A DNA stretch of 64,000 bases from Henckelia pumila. Lineage: Eukaryota; Streptophyta; Magnoliopsida; Lamiales; Gesneriaceae. The DNA lies in the NCBI RefSeq assembly GCF_033568475.1, contig NC_133123.1, forward strand, positions 157,867,753-157,931,752. The letters are read 5' to 3'. This document shows, piece by piece, positions 1 through 16,282 of the stretch. A program made the translations under genes and the position numbers. The notes beneath the pieces were generated by a model. That model made no database searches. It saw only the letters and a list, made by a program, of their open reading frames with translations, and was not told the origin of the DNA. Positions within the stretch are counted from its first letter, which is position 1. Every line of letters begins with the position of its first letter.

Positions 1-1151
1 GTTCAGATAGGATGATTCATAATCCAATCATGTTCCTTATCCGACACCAATTAACTAGCTATTTCGATGGATTCTAATCATCAAATATATGATGCAGTTT
101 CTGTTGTGAAAAAATGTTGATTAACAAAAGGGAAAAGAGCAGATGTCCGGTAGGATGGACGGTCTTATAGATTTTATATTCGTGTTATGAATCGACTGAT
201 GCTATATTTATAGCGAAAAGTAATATTTTTAATATAAAATATGATATTATTTTTTATGAATAGGTTCGAATTTGAGATTCATTAAAGAAAATTGATCCGT
301 GAGACTTTATAGGAGTTTTTGTAAAAGAAAATATAGTTTTGGATATCTATATATGGTATACCTGAGATGTTTTTTCTCTCCTAGATGTGGTGAAATTTAA
401 TAATTGGATAATTAATCCAATGTAAAATATGAAAGAGTCACATGATCTAATGATATTGAGATATAAAAAGAATGACTCCAATTGTAATATAGATTAAAGC
501 AGTCAATTGTATCAATGAGCATGTTTGCATCAGATTTGTGATATTTTTCGTTGGAACATCCTTAAAATGATGTTTTTTCTTGAATTAACTCATTGGTAAA
601 TAAATTAGGATGTTATTATCAATTAAATGTACCTATTTCTTCTGCTACATACAATTAATACTATTGAAACCGAAATTTATTGTGATCTATGCTCTGTGAT
701 CCAATTATTAGACAATAAAGTGTGCTTCACCCAATATAGTATATATAACAAATGGTGTGAAAGTTTTGGCAGAAAGTGTAAGGTCCCCATTAGATATTTT
801 GATGAAGAGATTTTTTAGGAACTTGTTATATTTGGATATCGAATTTGAAATATTTTTTTAAATTTGATATCTTACAAGTCATTAAACCTTTTTAGCATTA
901 GACTCTTCGGTGAAAAGATATTGTCATTTTATGTAAATTTGTATTTTTTTTATTATTAATTAATTATTAAAATTCTATATAGTTTTAGCGGAAAATTTCT
1001 TTGAACCTATATTAAGCAAATTAATTATTTTAAATTTTAATATGAAATAAAAACTTTGTTATTTGAGTAAGTATTTTGTTTGAACCCATGTTATCTACTA
1101 GAAAAATAGAATTATAAATAAATTATATAAATATGATAATTCCAAGCTGGG
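1..1151. other. AT-rich intergenic DNA, no gene recognised
   Basis: No open frame here resembles a known protein. The stretch is AT-rich with many short stop-rich frames. Around 190-330 there is a degenerate copy of a repeat seen elsewhere in the window (near 6700, 7850, 20570, 45660 and 45820), recognised by phrases such as gagatt/gtgagac next to AT-rich runs. The missing 5' exon of the isochorismate synthase gene, if it exists in this window, should lie here, but I could not find a transit-peptide-like exon. Confidence 0.5.
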
Positions 1152-5367
<4,216 letters not shown>

Positions 5368-8174
5368 TTCAAACGGTTAGTAACTTCAAAGTACCTGTCT
5401 TCACCATATAGCCAGACGCTAGTGACAGATTCATTTGTTATTTTAGTTTTCAATCCTTCATCATCAGCTTAAGTGCTTCTGAACTTTAAAAGTTGATGAT
5501 TACAATTTCGCAATTCATGGTATCAATTTTCTGCTAGATCTTTGAGTCAAGTGAACATATTTTTTCAGGCACTTTGTTGATTACAGATATCAGTCCTGAA
5601 GAGGATATTGTTGCCTTGAGATGAAACTTCTGTTGCCGCTTATTGATGAAAATCGGCTTTCTTTTTCATTCCTTTTGTCCTTTTGTGAATATTATTGAAT
5701 TTGATTTGCTGCTGTTACTCATGTATATAGAGAACAAGAACGGAGGAAATGATATGTTGTGATCCATCATCAGTATACCCTTCATTGATTCTTGTACAGT
5801 TTTACAAGGTTGAGCAGTAACAGAGCATATGTGCAGCTTCCAAATGCTCTTCCTTCCTCTTTTTCAAACTTTGGATGGTCAAAATTCTTTCCATACACTC
5901 CAAATTTGCTGTTTCATGGTTGAGTCCCATTCCATTCTTATATACCGCCATCGACCAAGATGGATCCGGTATCCGAAACTTTGTTTTCAATTTAAATTCC
6001 CAGCACTCCAACACAAGTATCAGAGAAGTATCTGCTAAATATTCGTATCATATAATAGGCATTTTGACATGATATATTACTGTGTTTGGAACTATCCGTA
6101 CATGCGTCTCTGGTTCGTTGCAGCCGGTTCAAGACGCAACAATAGTAAACTATACGATTCTACTACAGTCTGAAGAGTGAATATCCTATCAAAATAAGCA
6201 TCAGAACAAACATTTTTATATCTTTTACAACCCCCCTTTTATCTAAGAAGGATCTGATTCCAAAAGAAGCCCACCAAAATTGATAAAAGGTTAAATGCCT
6301 CACAAGATCCCTCTGTTCATCTTCTTATTAGTGCTGTGCACTAAACTGGAAATTAGACCAAACATTTACAAATTGTAAGAATTTTGTGCTTCAAGCAAGA
6401 AAACGAATCAAAGAATAATAGCCTTATTCCCTATTACATTTACTCATCTCAGATTCTCATATTTAAAAGCAAACTTAAAATAAGATTGCCACACAAAGCC
6501 GATACATAATTCTATGTTCGAAATTCCATCACAAAACCATAATCTTAGCATCAATTAGAACTATGCTATTAGGATTGCCAAGAAAAAAATCCATTTTAAA
6601 ACGAAACCCGCGCTTTACATGCATGATTTCATGCTGAGTTTCATCTTTCCCATGGTTAATCATTTCAATAAAACAAAAACTTTTTTTGAGACAATTTGGT
6701 CGATCAGTTTTGTGAGAATATTACACAAAAAATTATTTTTTATGGTAAATATAGTAAGATTGACTCATGTCACAAATGAAACCGTCTTATAGAAACCTAC
6801 TCGTTAAAAAAAAATGTGTATTTTTACTCGTGTGCTTGAACTAAGTTTCACATTTGAGGTATTGACAATGGATGTTAGAAAGAATAAGTACCAAAATCAA
6901 TAAAGTGGATGCTTTTGCAACTTTTGACAAAAAGGGGCGTTGTGTTGGCCATGGTTGACGAGAGCCGAATCGAGTTCTTAAATCTTAAAGTATACATCAC
7001 TATTTTACATAGGGATGGGATATATGCTTCTTCGAGTGTCTTGAGATGGTACTTTGTTTTCTATGCCAAAATTTACGGGAAAAAATTGGCTATAATTTAG
7101 TGTATTTTTGGTCACATATGATGCACTTTGATTGAAAATCTTGAGTTTTCGTTGATAAAATTTTAATTCCTTTTTTTTTTTTTTGGAAATTTCACAGTAA
7201 AATTTGACCTTTATGCAATTAACAATGATAACTATATATTTAACTTGACATCAATGGATTTTACTAACAAGTTATCATTTACTCAAAATAATTAATGTAT
7301 ACAGTTGGACTATATTCTAAGATCTCAACTTTGAAACAAAGTATTATGTTATGTTAAATATATTCATTTTTTAAGAAAATATTTGTATTCAATTCTCTAA
7401 TATCTCGTTTAAAATAACCACCGATCATTTTAATAAACTAGCAAATCTATTTATGTAGGGTATGTTCTTGGAGTTGGCCATGTTACTCCCTCCTTCAGGT
7501 TCTATCGCTCGTGTACATCTCTCGATTTAACCTTCGCATGAGCCAATGAACATCTGACTCATGTGAAATGGAGTCTCCTTCGAGGTCAACCATTTTTTTA
7601 AACTAGCAAAAATGTTCATTCTTTTATGTTTTTTAATAAATTTATTATTTATTACTTATAACTCCGTCTTTTAACTTTATATTTTTAATTTAAAAATATA
7701 AAAAAATATATTAATATATTTTTAAATATAACATAAATTATTTATATTCGTGAATTTTTACTTACGAAGAATACTAGTATATTATAATATGATGATAGTT
7801 AATATAAATACACAAAAAACTCTAATACAACGTTTTTATTTTTAATTTTGTGAGATAAATCTTTTATTTGAGATAATTCATGAAAAATCGATATTTTTTA
7901 TGTTAAAAATATTAATTTTTATTATAAAATAAGTGGTGTCAACTTTTTTTTTTTAGAGATAATAGATCCATGAGATCAAATAAAAATAATAATAACATAT
8001 TATTTTAAAAAATAAAAAAATTAATTTAGAAAACTTGAGAAGAGAGAATAGAATCCAATCTCCCTTTGCTTCTCTCTCCTTTCCCCACAAACAAATAAGC
8101 AATCAAGAAAACATTCTTCGCATTGCATAAAACTACCGTAACAACTTCCATAACAACAACTGATGAAATGAACC
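5368..8174. other. ICS 3' region, intergenic DNA and QKY leader
   Basis: The first few hundred bases after the ICS stop probably contain its 3' UTR. No further coding region is recognisable to 8174. A degenerate member of the dispersed gagacggtctca-type repeat lies at about 6685-6805 and another at about 7840-7960. The last 135 bases (8040-8174) are less AT-rich, CT-rich and A-rich, with no stop-rich character, as expected of a plant 5' leader for the gene that follows. The ATG at 8175 lies in an AACCATGG context, which is favourable for initiation. Confidence 0.5.
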
Positions 8175-11100
8175 ATGGCCACGCCGGCCGACAACCCTCC
8201 GCCGCCGCATTCTGACCATCCTAAGCCACCGACCCCCGTCCGGAAGCTTGTGGTGGAAGTGGTTGAGGCGAGAGACCTTTTGCCCAAAGATGGTCAGGGG
8301 AGTTCCAGTTCTTACGTTGTGGTTGATTTTGATGGCCAAAAGAAGAGAACTTCTACGGTTCAAAGAGACCTCAATCCGGTTTGGAATGAGGCGTTGGAGT
8401 TCATTGTGTCCGACCCGAATGGGATGGAGTTTGAAGAACTTAATGTGGAGGTGTTTAATGACAAGAAGCTGAGCAATGGGAATGGGAGGAAGAATCATTT
8501 CCTGGGGAGGGTGAAATTGTATGGGACTCAGTTTGTGAGGAGAGGGGAGGAGGGGTTGGTGTACTTTACGTTGGAGAAGAAGAGTGTTTTTAGCTGGATT
8601 AGAGGTGAGTTGGGCTTGAAGATTTATTATTATGATGAGATTCCGGCGGAGGAGCCGCAGGAACCACCACTGGAGCAGCCGCAGCAGCAGCAGGAGCCTC
8701 CGCAACAGGTGGAGGAAGTGATGAAGAAGCCGGTGATAGTGGTGTACGAGGAGCTGCCTCCGATGCCATTTCCGGGTCACGTGCCTATGGAGGGGCGTGT
8801 GCATTCCCCGCCATTGGTCAGAGTTCACGAGGCTCCGCCGGAAAGCGGACCGCCGATGGATAATGGGCCTCCGATGGAATTCTCATCGGATATGAGGAGA
8901 ATGCAGATGGGAGACGGCGGCGGTGGGCCCATGTCAGGAGAGAGGGTGAAGTTATTTCGGAGACCTGTTCATGGTGATCACTCCCCGAAGATTATTGCCG
9001 GGAAGTTCGCCGGAGACACTTCCGGCAGAATTCCGGCGTATGATTTGGTCGAGCCCATGCAGTACTTATTCGTAAGAATAGTGAAAGCCCGCGGGCTCTC
9101 CCCGAACGAAAATCCACACGTGAAAATCCGAACGTCGGGCCACTCTGTCAGGTCGAAGCCCGCGATCACTCGTCCCGGCGGCGGTGATCCATTTGCCAAC
9201 CCGGAATGGCAGCAGGTGTTCGCTCTTGGCTACAACAAGGATACCACAGCGAACTCCACGCTTGAAATTTCCGTTTGGGACGGAGCATCAGATAAATTCC
9301 TCGGCGGCGTGTGCTTCGATTTGTCCGACGTTCCAGTGCGGGACCCACCGGACAGCTCGTTGGCCCCTCAATGGTACCACCTCGAAGGCGGCGCCGCCGC
9401 CGATGATCAGAACAGAGTCACCGGCGACTTGCAGCTCTCCGTTTGGATTGGCACGCAGGCTGATGATGCTTTCCCAGAATCTTGGAGCTCAGACGCGCCG
9501 CAACCTTTCGTGTCATACACTCGAGCAAAGGTATATCAATCTCCTAAGCTATGGTATCTGAGAGTGACAGTAATTGAAGCTCAAGATCTTCACATAATTC
9601 CCAATTTGCCCCCACTGACTGCCCCTGAGATTCGGGTCAAGGGTCAGCTCGGGTTTCAGTCGGTCCGAACCCGAAGAGGGTCGATGAGCCACAACACCTC
9701 CACATTTCACTGGAACGAAGATTTGATCTTTGTTGCAGGTGAGCCACTCGAAGATAGTCTCATCTTGCTAATGGAAGACCGCACGGGGAAAGATCCGGTG
9801 CTTCTGGGGCACGTCTTAATCCCCGTGGGGTCGATCGAGCAACGAATAGACGAGCGCCACGTGCCCGCCAAATGGTTCGGATTGGAAGGTGGTCCGGGAG
9901 GGAGTGGTTCCTACTGTGGAAGGCTGCACTTGAGGATGTGTTTGGAAGGAGGATACCATGTATTGGATGAAGCAGCCCATGTTTGTAGTGATTTTAGACC
10001 CACAGCGAAGCAGTTATGGAAGCCTGCAGTTGGGATTTTGGAACTTGGAATTCTTGGTGCCCGAGGATTGCTGCCTATGAAATCCAAGGGCAATGGCAAA
10101 GGATCCACTGATGCTTTTTGTGTGGCCAAGTATGGCAAGAAATGGGTCCGAACCAAGACCGTCACAGATAGCTTTGATCCGAGATGGAATGAGCAGTATA
10201 CTTGGCAGGTATATGATCCATGTACGGTCCTCACAGTCGGGGTGTTCGACAACTGGCGTATGTTTACGGAGGGCGGGGAGGAGAAGCCCGATTATCGGGT
10301 TGGAAAGGTGAGAATCCGGGTGTCTACTCTGGAGAGCAATAAAGTGTACATGAACTCATATCCCTTGATGGTGTTGTTAAGAACAGGGTTAAAGAAAATG
10401 GGGGAGATTGAGTTGGCAGTGCGGTTTGCTTGCCCTTCGTTGCTGCCGGACACTTGTGGAGTCTATGGACAACCGTTGCTGCCACGGATGCACTACCTCC
10501 GCCCGCTTGGGGTAGCTCAGCAAGAGGCATTGCGTGGCGCTGCCACGAAAATGGTAGCTGCTTGGTTGGCTAGGTCAGAACCGCCACTAGGACCGGAGGT
10601 AGTAAGGTATATGTTGGATGCAGATTCTCACAGTTGGAGCATGAGGAAAAGTAAGGCGAACTGGCTTCGGATAGTTGCTGTACTTTCTTGGGCAGTGGGG
10701 TTAGCAAAATGGTTGGATCACATCCGGAGGTGGAGGAATCCGGTGACAACCATCTTGGTTCATGTTCTTTACTTAGTTCTAGTTTGGTACCCAGATTTGA
10801 TTGTTCCCACCGGTTTCTTATACATATTCTTGATAGGTGTCTGGTACTATCGGTTTAGACCGAAAGTCCCAGCCGGCATGGATACACATCTATCTCAAGC
10901 TGAGACAGTTGATCCTGATGAATTGGATGAGGAGTTCGATACATTTCCGAGTTCAAGATCACCTGAAGTCATTCGGGCTCGTTACGACAGGTTAAGGATC
11001 TTGGCAGCAAGAGTTCAAACAGTTTTGGGTGATTTTGCTACACAAGGTGAAAGAGTCCAAGCATTGGTTAGTTGGAGGGATCCCAGAGCATCAAAGTTGT

Positions 11101-11273
11101 TCATTGGTGTATGCCTTGCAATTACGATAATATTGTATGCTGTGCCGCCTAAAATGGTGACGGTGGCCCTCGGATTCTTCTTCCTCCGCCACCCCATGTT
11201 CCGGGATCCCATGCCACCGGCTAGCTTGAGTTTTTTCCGGAGGCTTCCTAGTTTGTCCGATAGGTTACTTTAG
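8175..11273 (+). CDS. QKY: QUIRKY-type multiple C2 domain and transmembrane region protein (MCTP)
   Basis: A 1032-residue intronless frame. MCTP proteins tether ER to plasma membrane, especially at plasmodesmata; QUIRKY acts with the receptor kinase STRUBBELIG in organ shape. Order of parts: C2A at about residues 23-160 (begins KLVVEVVEARDLLPKDGQG, with WNE motif and SVFSWIRGELGLKIYYYDE at its end), a Pro/Gln/Glu-rich linker at 160-285, C2B at about 292-430 (LFVRIVKARGL), C2C at about 458-605 (LWYLRVTVIEAQDLH), C2D at about 622-775 (LELGILGARGLLPMKSKG), and the PRT_C membrane anchor at about 870-1032 with hydrophobic segments near VHVLYLVLVWYPDLIVPTGF and KLFIGVCLAITIILYAVPP. The ending FFRRLPSLSDRLL is characteristic. 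Length is slightly below Arabidopsis QKY, mainly because of a shorter low-complexity linker. The gene looks intact. Confidence 0.97.
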   Translation: MATPADNPPPPHSDHPKPPTPVRKLVVEVVEARDLLPKDGQGSSSSYVVVDFDGQKKRTSTVQRDLNPVWNEALEFIVSDPNGMEFEELNVEVFNDKKLSNGNGRKNHFLGRVKLYGTQFVRRGEEGLVYFTLEKKSVFSWIRGELGLKIYYYDEIPAEEPQEPPLEQPQQQQEPPQQVEEVMKKPVIVVYEELPPMPFPGHVPMEGRVHSPPLVRVHEAPPESGPPMDNGPPMEFSSDMRRMQMGDGGGGPMSGERVKLFRRPVHGDHSPKIIAGKFAGDTSGRIPAYDLVEPMQYLFVRIVKARGLSPNENPHVKIRTSGHSVRSKPAITRPGGGDPFANPEWQQVFALGYNKDTTANSTLEISVWDGASDKFLGGVCFDLSDVPVRDPPDSSLAPQWYHLEGGAAADDQNRVTGDLQLSVWIGTQADDAFPESWSSDAPQPFVSYTRAKVYQSPKLWYLRVTVIEAQDLHIIPNLPPLTAPEIRVKGQLGFQSVRTRRGSMSHNTSTFHWNEDLIFVAGEPLEDSLILLMEDRTGKDPVLLGHVLIPVGSIEQRIDERHVPAKWFGLEGGPGGSGSYCGRLHLRMCLEGGYHVLDEAAHVCSDFRPTAKQLWKPAVGILELGILGARGLLPMKSKGNGKGSTDAFCVAKYGKKWVRTKTVTDSFDPRWNEQYTWQVYDPCTVLTVGVFDNWRMFTEGGEEKPDYRVGKVRIRVSTLESNKVYMNSYPLMVLLRTGLKKMGEIELAVRFACPSLLPDTCGVYGQPLLPRMHYLRPLGVAQQEALRGAATKMVAAWLARSEPPLGPEVVRYMLDADSHSWSMRKSKANWLRIVAVLSWAVGLAKWLDHIRRWRNPVTTILVHVLYLVLVWYPDLIVPTGFLYIFLIGVWYYRFRPKVPAGMDTHLSQAETVDPDELDEEFDTFPSSRSPEVIRARYDRLRILAARVQTVLGDFATQGERVQALVSWRDPRASKLFIGVCLAITIILYAVPPKMVTVALGFFFLRHPMFRDPMPPASLSFFRRLPSLSDRLL

Positions 11274-12042
11274 CATAGTTTGAAAGCAATCCCCAGAAAT
11301 TTGATTTTATGCCGCAGAATTTGTGGAAGTGGTGGGGAAGGACTGCAGGGGTGTGGAACAACTTGTTTAGGCACTTTCTTGAAAAGGGCTTTGATTAATA
11401 ACCTCGGGCTCGGAGGAAGTGAAAAGGGTGAGGAATTTATTTACTAAAATAGTTGAATAAAGGGAAAAGGGGTCGGAAAGTTGGGAGTGGCAAGAAAATT
11501 GGGATGCAATTGTGCGAGATTAATGGAGGGATATGATATGACTCAGTTTTTGATGTAATTATGTCCCCAAAAAGTATTGGCATTTATTTTATTCTAACAA
11601 TTTTTTCATATTCTGTGTTTTGGCCTTTGGGAAGAAAATTGGGATGCAATAATTTGAGACTTACTTTTTGCTTGTTTAAAAACAATCGAATTACATCCAT
11701 AATTCTTTACTCGTCATGCACAGATAATGGTTGAATTTGATAAACAAGCGAAATTTTCAAGGGCAAAAGTACAGATTTTTCCTGTCATTGAGCACATTGG
11801 ATATACCATGGATACTTTCATGCGTCAACGAGTTTTCAAAGTCAATCCCATAATAACAAAAGAAAAGTACTTCAATGTGAGATGATATGGATATACGAGA
11901 CATCAAGTTCATATACAATCTTTCGACGGGAGGGAGTAGTATTACTACTAGAGCAAACAAAAGTTGCAACAGAAAGATTAAAAACTACTTTAAGAAAGCA
12001 TGTTTCAGTAAACAAGTTCTCAAAACACCAGAAGTAGTATGT
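11274..12042. other. QKY 3' region and convergent spacer
   Basis: Holds the probable 3' UTR of the QKY gene and the 3' UTR of the convergent HIR gene. A phrase of about 18 bases, aagaaaattgggatgcaa, occurs twice (about 11491 and 11632). No coding region is recognised. Confidence 0.5.
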
Positions 12043-13700
12043 TTATGGTGTACTAAGCTGGGAAGCCTGAAGAAGTCCTTCACGGATCTGAGTAGCCACA
12101 TCACGAACCGCACCAGGTCCATGAGGAATGAACACAGCAGAAGACTTAGAAGTAGCACCGATTTCTTTCATTGTGTCAAAGTACTGGGTGACAAGTACCA
12201 TATCCATAACATCCTTTGCAGTGGTACCAGGAACGTTCACCGAGAAACCAAGCACACTATCTCTTAATCCATCGACAATTGCTTGACGCTGGCGAGCGAT
12301 ACCTAAACCAGCGAGATACTTAGCTTCTGCTTCACCTTCTGCTTTCTTGATTTGCAGAATCTTTTCAGCCTCGGCTTTCTCATTAGCAGCCACCCTCATC
12401 CTAGCAGCTGTAAATATTGAAAAGAATTATTATTTTGAAGAACAACATGCAGAGCCAGATATGAGAAGTTTTGTCGAACTTATATAACGGCCAGGACGAA
12501 AAAGATCAGAAGGCAGCCAAGATCTAACAAAATTGAACCATGAGAAAGATACCTGAAAGTTAAGACTTTCTTTTACTGCAACAGTATTCAAAATTACAAT
12601 ACCAAGAAAATACAATGTCCATTTCCAACTGAACTTAGAAAGCAACAGTGAAAACAAAACATTTTTCCAATGCTGATGTGTAGTATTAGCGCTTTGAGGG
12701 TTAGAATCCTTGAGTAGTTTTGATATGAACCTGACTGTAAGCCTCATGGTAAACTATTCGACATCCGTCTCACATTTCTCATCCAAGAGTTGTCAGTGTC
12801 TAAGTAATGAAGGGGATGATATAATAAGCAGAAAAGAAGGCTTTACTACTTCATCCAAACAACAGATTTTATACTTGACCTGCATTGATCTCGTTCATTG
12901 CCCTCTTAACACGCTCATCAGGTTCTATGTCGACAATCAGCGTCTGAACAATTTCATATCCATAAGCAGACATAGCCTGCAAGCAACCATCGCAAAGATC
13001 AGTCTCTCAACTTCAAGAATTACGTTCAACCATATCAATCAGAACCATTGCCAAAGTGGTCTTACCTTTTCAAGTTCATCTTCAACAGCCTTAGCAATTT
13101 CAGTTTTCTGCTCAAAAGCATCATCAAGATTGAGTTTCGGAACACTTGCTCTAATTACTGGATAACAAGACGAACACGATCTCAATATATTGGTCAATTA
13201 ATACTTTAACAAACACATGCATACCAATCAAAATGAATACCAAGAATCATATCTATTAGTAAGAGAAGAACAGAGTGGTACCATCAAAGACATAAGCCTG
13301 AATTTGACTTTTTGTGTTGCTGAGTTTGTAAAAAGCATCACTTGCCTTATCTGCAAGTGCACGGTACTGAATTGATGCCACCACATTCACAAATACATTG
13401 TCCTAAAGGCCAATTAATATTTAGACGAATCAGTATCACCATATTCTTGGTTTTGGTAGCATCTAAACATGCTTTAAAATTTATTGCCAAAAGTTGATAC
13501 AGCAAACAGACCTTTGTCTTGGTCTCACACTTCACATCTAATTGCTGCAGACGAAGCGTGAGATGTCCGGCCAGCTGGCTTCCAAGAAACCAAGGCAGAC
13601 AATGACATCCTGGCTCCAAGACTTCAGCAAACTTTCCAAACGTCTCTTTAATAGCAACAGTAGATTGGTCCACTTGAACGCAACACAATAAATTTCCCAT
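12043..13700 (-). CDS. HIR: Hypersensitive-induced reaction (HIR) protein, SPFH/band 7 family, copy 1
   Basis: Five exons on the minus strand: 13700-13512, 13402-13282, 13157-13066, 12976-12880 and 12407-12043 (stop TAA), 287 residues in total, the normal size for plant HIR proteins. HIR proteins are plasma-membrane microdomain scaffolds that oligomerise and take part in immune signalling and cell death. The start MGNLLCC offers Gly2 for N-myristoylation and Cys6/Cys7 for palmitoylation. The SPFH domain follows ([43 protein letters not shown]), then the coiled region [24 protein letters not shown] and the C-terminal [12 protein letters not shown]...FIPHGPG. All exon lengths (189, 121, 92, 97, 365) equal those of copy 2. 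Intron 4 is about 330 bases longer than in copy 2. A donor-like site at about 14240 and an acceptor just before the ATG suggest an intron in the 5' UTR. Confidence 0.95.
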
Positions 13701-14345
13701 TCCCTGCACATTCACAGGAACACTTACACAATGATGATGCAAAATTCTGGCTCCTCCAAAAGAAAATGCCAAACAATTGCTAGCTCATGAAAAGATTATA
13801 ATATTCTTGAACGAACAACTCATTACATAATTTAATTACAACAAATTTCAACCCTTATTTGCCCTACGGATCAATACAATTCTTGCTCAACAATTAAACC
13901 ATGTCAAGAAAAGGGCCGATAGAGAAATGAATCACAGTGTTTGCTGTAAATGTAACAAAACAAGATGGATAAACGAATATCATAAATCTTTATAATTTGA
14001 ATTTCAAGTGTCAAAAGACTCGAAACAGAACACCCACATCTGCGTGATCACAAAACAATCAAATACCCGAAATTGGTTACGCAAGAAGAGGGGAAATTCA
14101 ACTTACTACACGCTTCAAATTAAACAAGAACCCAATTACCACGGAGTCTCAAGGATCTTCACTGACCCAACAATCAATCACTACAGATTACAAATTAACC
14201 GTAACACCTCAAGAAAAACTTCAAGATAGTAGACTTACAGATGTTTGACGAAAGAGGGGCCACAGAAACTACAAAAAAAATGAGTGGGCTTCACGAAATA
14301 TCTGCGAGTGATCGCTGAGCACCGCGTTTGACACCATCTTAATAG
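13701..14345 (-). promoter_or_regulatory. Probable 5' UTR intron and leader exon of HIR copy 1
   Basis: Read on the minus strand, an acceptor (ends tgtgcag) lies a few bases before the ATG at 13700 and a donor-like CT|GTAAGT lies at about 14240. This suggests a leader exon at about 14241-14345 and a 5' UTR intron of about 530 bases. Copy 2 shows the same arrangement. No TATA position can be fixed with confidence. Confidence 0.45.
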
Positions 14346-16282
14346 AAATTTTCTCTGTGAAAGAAACGTTCGAAACCGGTAAATATTAAAATATGGGTGA
14401 AAATGGAAGCCCTATATTTTTATACAGAAGATTCATAATAATTTACACGTCTTGTCAAAAATAATAATAATAATTATAAGGGAAAATTTACAATGAAAAA
14501 ATAGTTAAAATAATAATTCCGTAAGTTCCCCATGAATTTTGTGTTTTTGTCATATAAATATAATTTTCCCAACATAAATATTAAATTTTCGATCTTATTC
14601 CCTTTTTGTTATGTTGTGTTTAGATTTTCAGTAATTTTTAAACGTCCAAAAATAATGTTGTGACATTAAAAAAAAATACTGGTTATCACATCAACTTTCA
14701 ATATAAATAAATGGATTAAAATCAAAGTATAACCTAAATTATAAGACAAAACCAAAATGGAATACAAATTTACATGACTATTTTAGTATTTTTTTTCCCT
14801 AATATAATATTTGAGGCATTAGAATAAGCATTTTGGTATAATATATCACACCAAAATATTCTTCCCATCTCGTGATTTAAATAAATTACATTTCCTAATT
14901 ACTAATCTTTTCAACTTCTGTAACCAATCTTTTCCCTTTTTCCCAACTAAATGCTACAAATTACTTAAATTTGTTTTAATTAAGGTATTTGAAAATCTTT
15001 ATTAGTTTTCTTTTTAAAATTTTGTAAATATTCTCGTTGGTCTTATCCAATGGCAATGGACGAGGATCCTAGGCTCCTAGCTGACATAACGTGAAAAATC
15101 TTTTTTTTTTTTTAAAATTACATAACGTGAAAATTATAATGAATCATACGAAGATATTTTGTGATTTTTGTAGGCAGGTTTTTGTTCTCATTGGTAGAGA
15201 AGAAAGGAACAAAAAATTTGTGGGACTTCTATATTTAAAAAATTGTGATTTGCGGTTTTATATTTTGTAGCATGCGGATGAAGACGGATAACACGATAAC
15301 ATGTAAATCACGGTAAAATGTCTTTAGCAAACTCTGTTCAACAAACTCATTCGAAAAATGTTAGTAAAAAAAATTGAACAAATAACTATCGGTCAAACAC
15401 TGATTTATTCTATCATACTTATCTAGGTCTTATGGTATCTTGGTATACCAATAAATTGAAAAAAAAAAACAAAAAAAAAATGTTCCCTCCACTATCTCAA
15501 TTTTCTCACCTCCATTATGATTTATTTATTTTTTTTAATTTAACTATTTTTTCCTTTTCACATCAATTTTTGTATTTAATATATAATAATTATTTAGCAC
15601 TCAATGAATGCAACAAGTTGCTAGTTTGTTTAATACTCCGATATATGTTTGAGCAGATGGTTTTAGTCTATTTACATCAGACAGTAGAGTCGTGACATAT
15701 TTAACAAAATTAGATACATATTGCATATATTCCTAATTTGACCAATACTTTTAATATATACACAATGCTTATTGCACCTATTCTTTGTTTGGACTTTGGA
15801 TGCTTATAGTTTATGGAAAATAAGCATTAAAACAGTGGAAATGCCCCGATGACAGAAAGTCATATATGTTCACACCAAGGAAAAAATAGCTATAGGGTTA
15901 CTGCCTCAAGTTCGAATCCCGCAAAAATCTTCTGTTCTTGAAGATGTTACCTGATGTGTGTGATTTGCAACTTACTGCACTTACCTTTCGGACCGTGGTT
16001 CCTCGTCACATTTGCTATCAAAATATCAAATTAAACTATAGTTCAACATAAAATATAGTAATACTGCTAGCTAAGAAATTAAAATTTTATTTACTGGAGC
16101 AGTGGACAATATTTAGTTTGAGCTGGGTTATGCTGGCACATATAATCCAGTTGGAGACTTGCTGCATACAGAATATCGACAAAATTCGACCTAAAAAAAA
16201 TTTATCACCACTAGAAATATTAGAATCTACTTTAAGAAAGCTTATTCGATGAAAAATTCTCATAAAACCAGAAGTTGAATTT
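14346..16282. other. AT-rich spacer between the two HIR genes
   Basis: No gene seen. The segment at about 15050-15170 (gacgaggatcc..., gctgac, gtgaaaattat) is a diverged relative of 19340-19440 upstream of HIR copy 2, so the duplication seems to include promoter-distal DNA. At about 15905-15925 the phrase agttcgaatccc matches a tRNA B box and may be a decayed SINE. Poly(A) runs lie at about 15460-15480. Confidence 0.5.

Noticed and set aside
8133-8828. 231-residue antisense frame across the QKY 5' end
   Set aside because: Histidine/arginine/leucine-rich shadow of the proline- and glutamate-rich sense frame; no independent motif.
15895-15930. tRNA B-box-like phrase, possible tRNA gene
   Set aside because: No A box, acceptor stem or anticodon arm could be folded around it; at most a decayed SINE.
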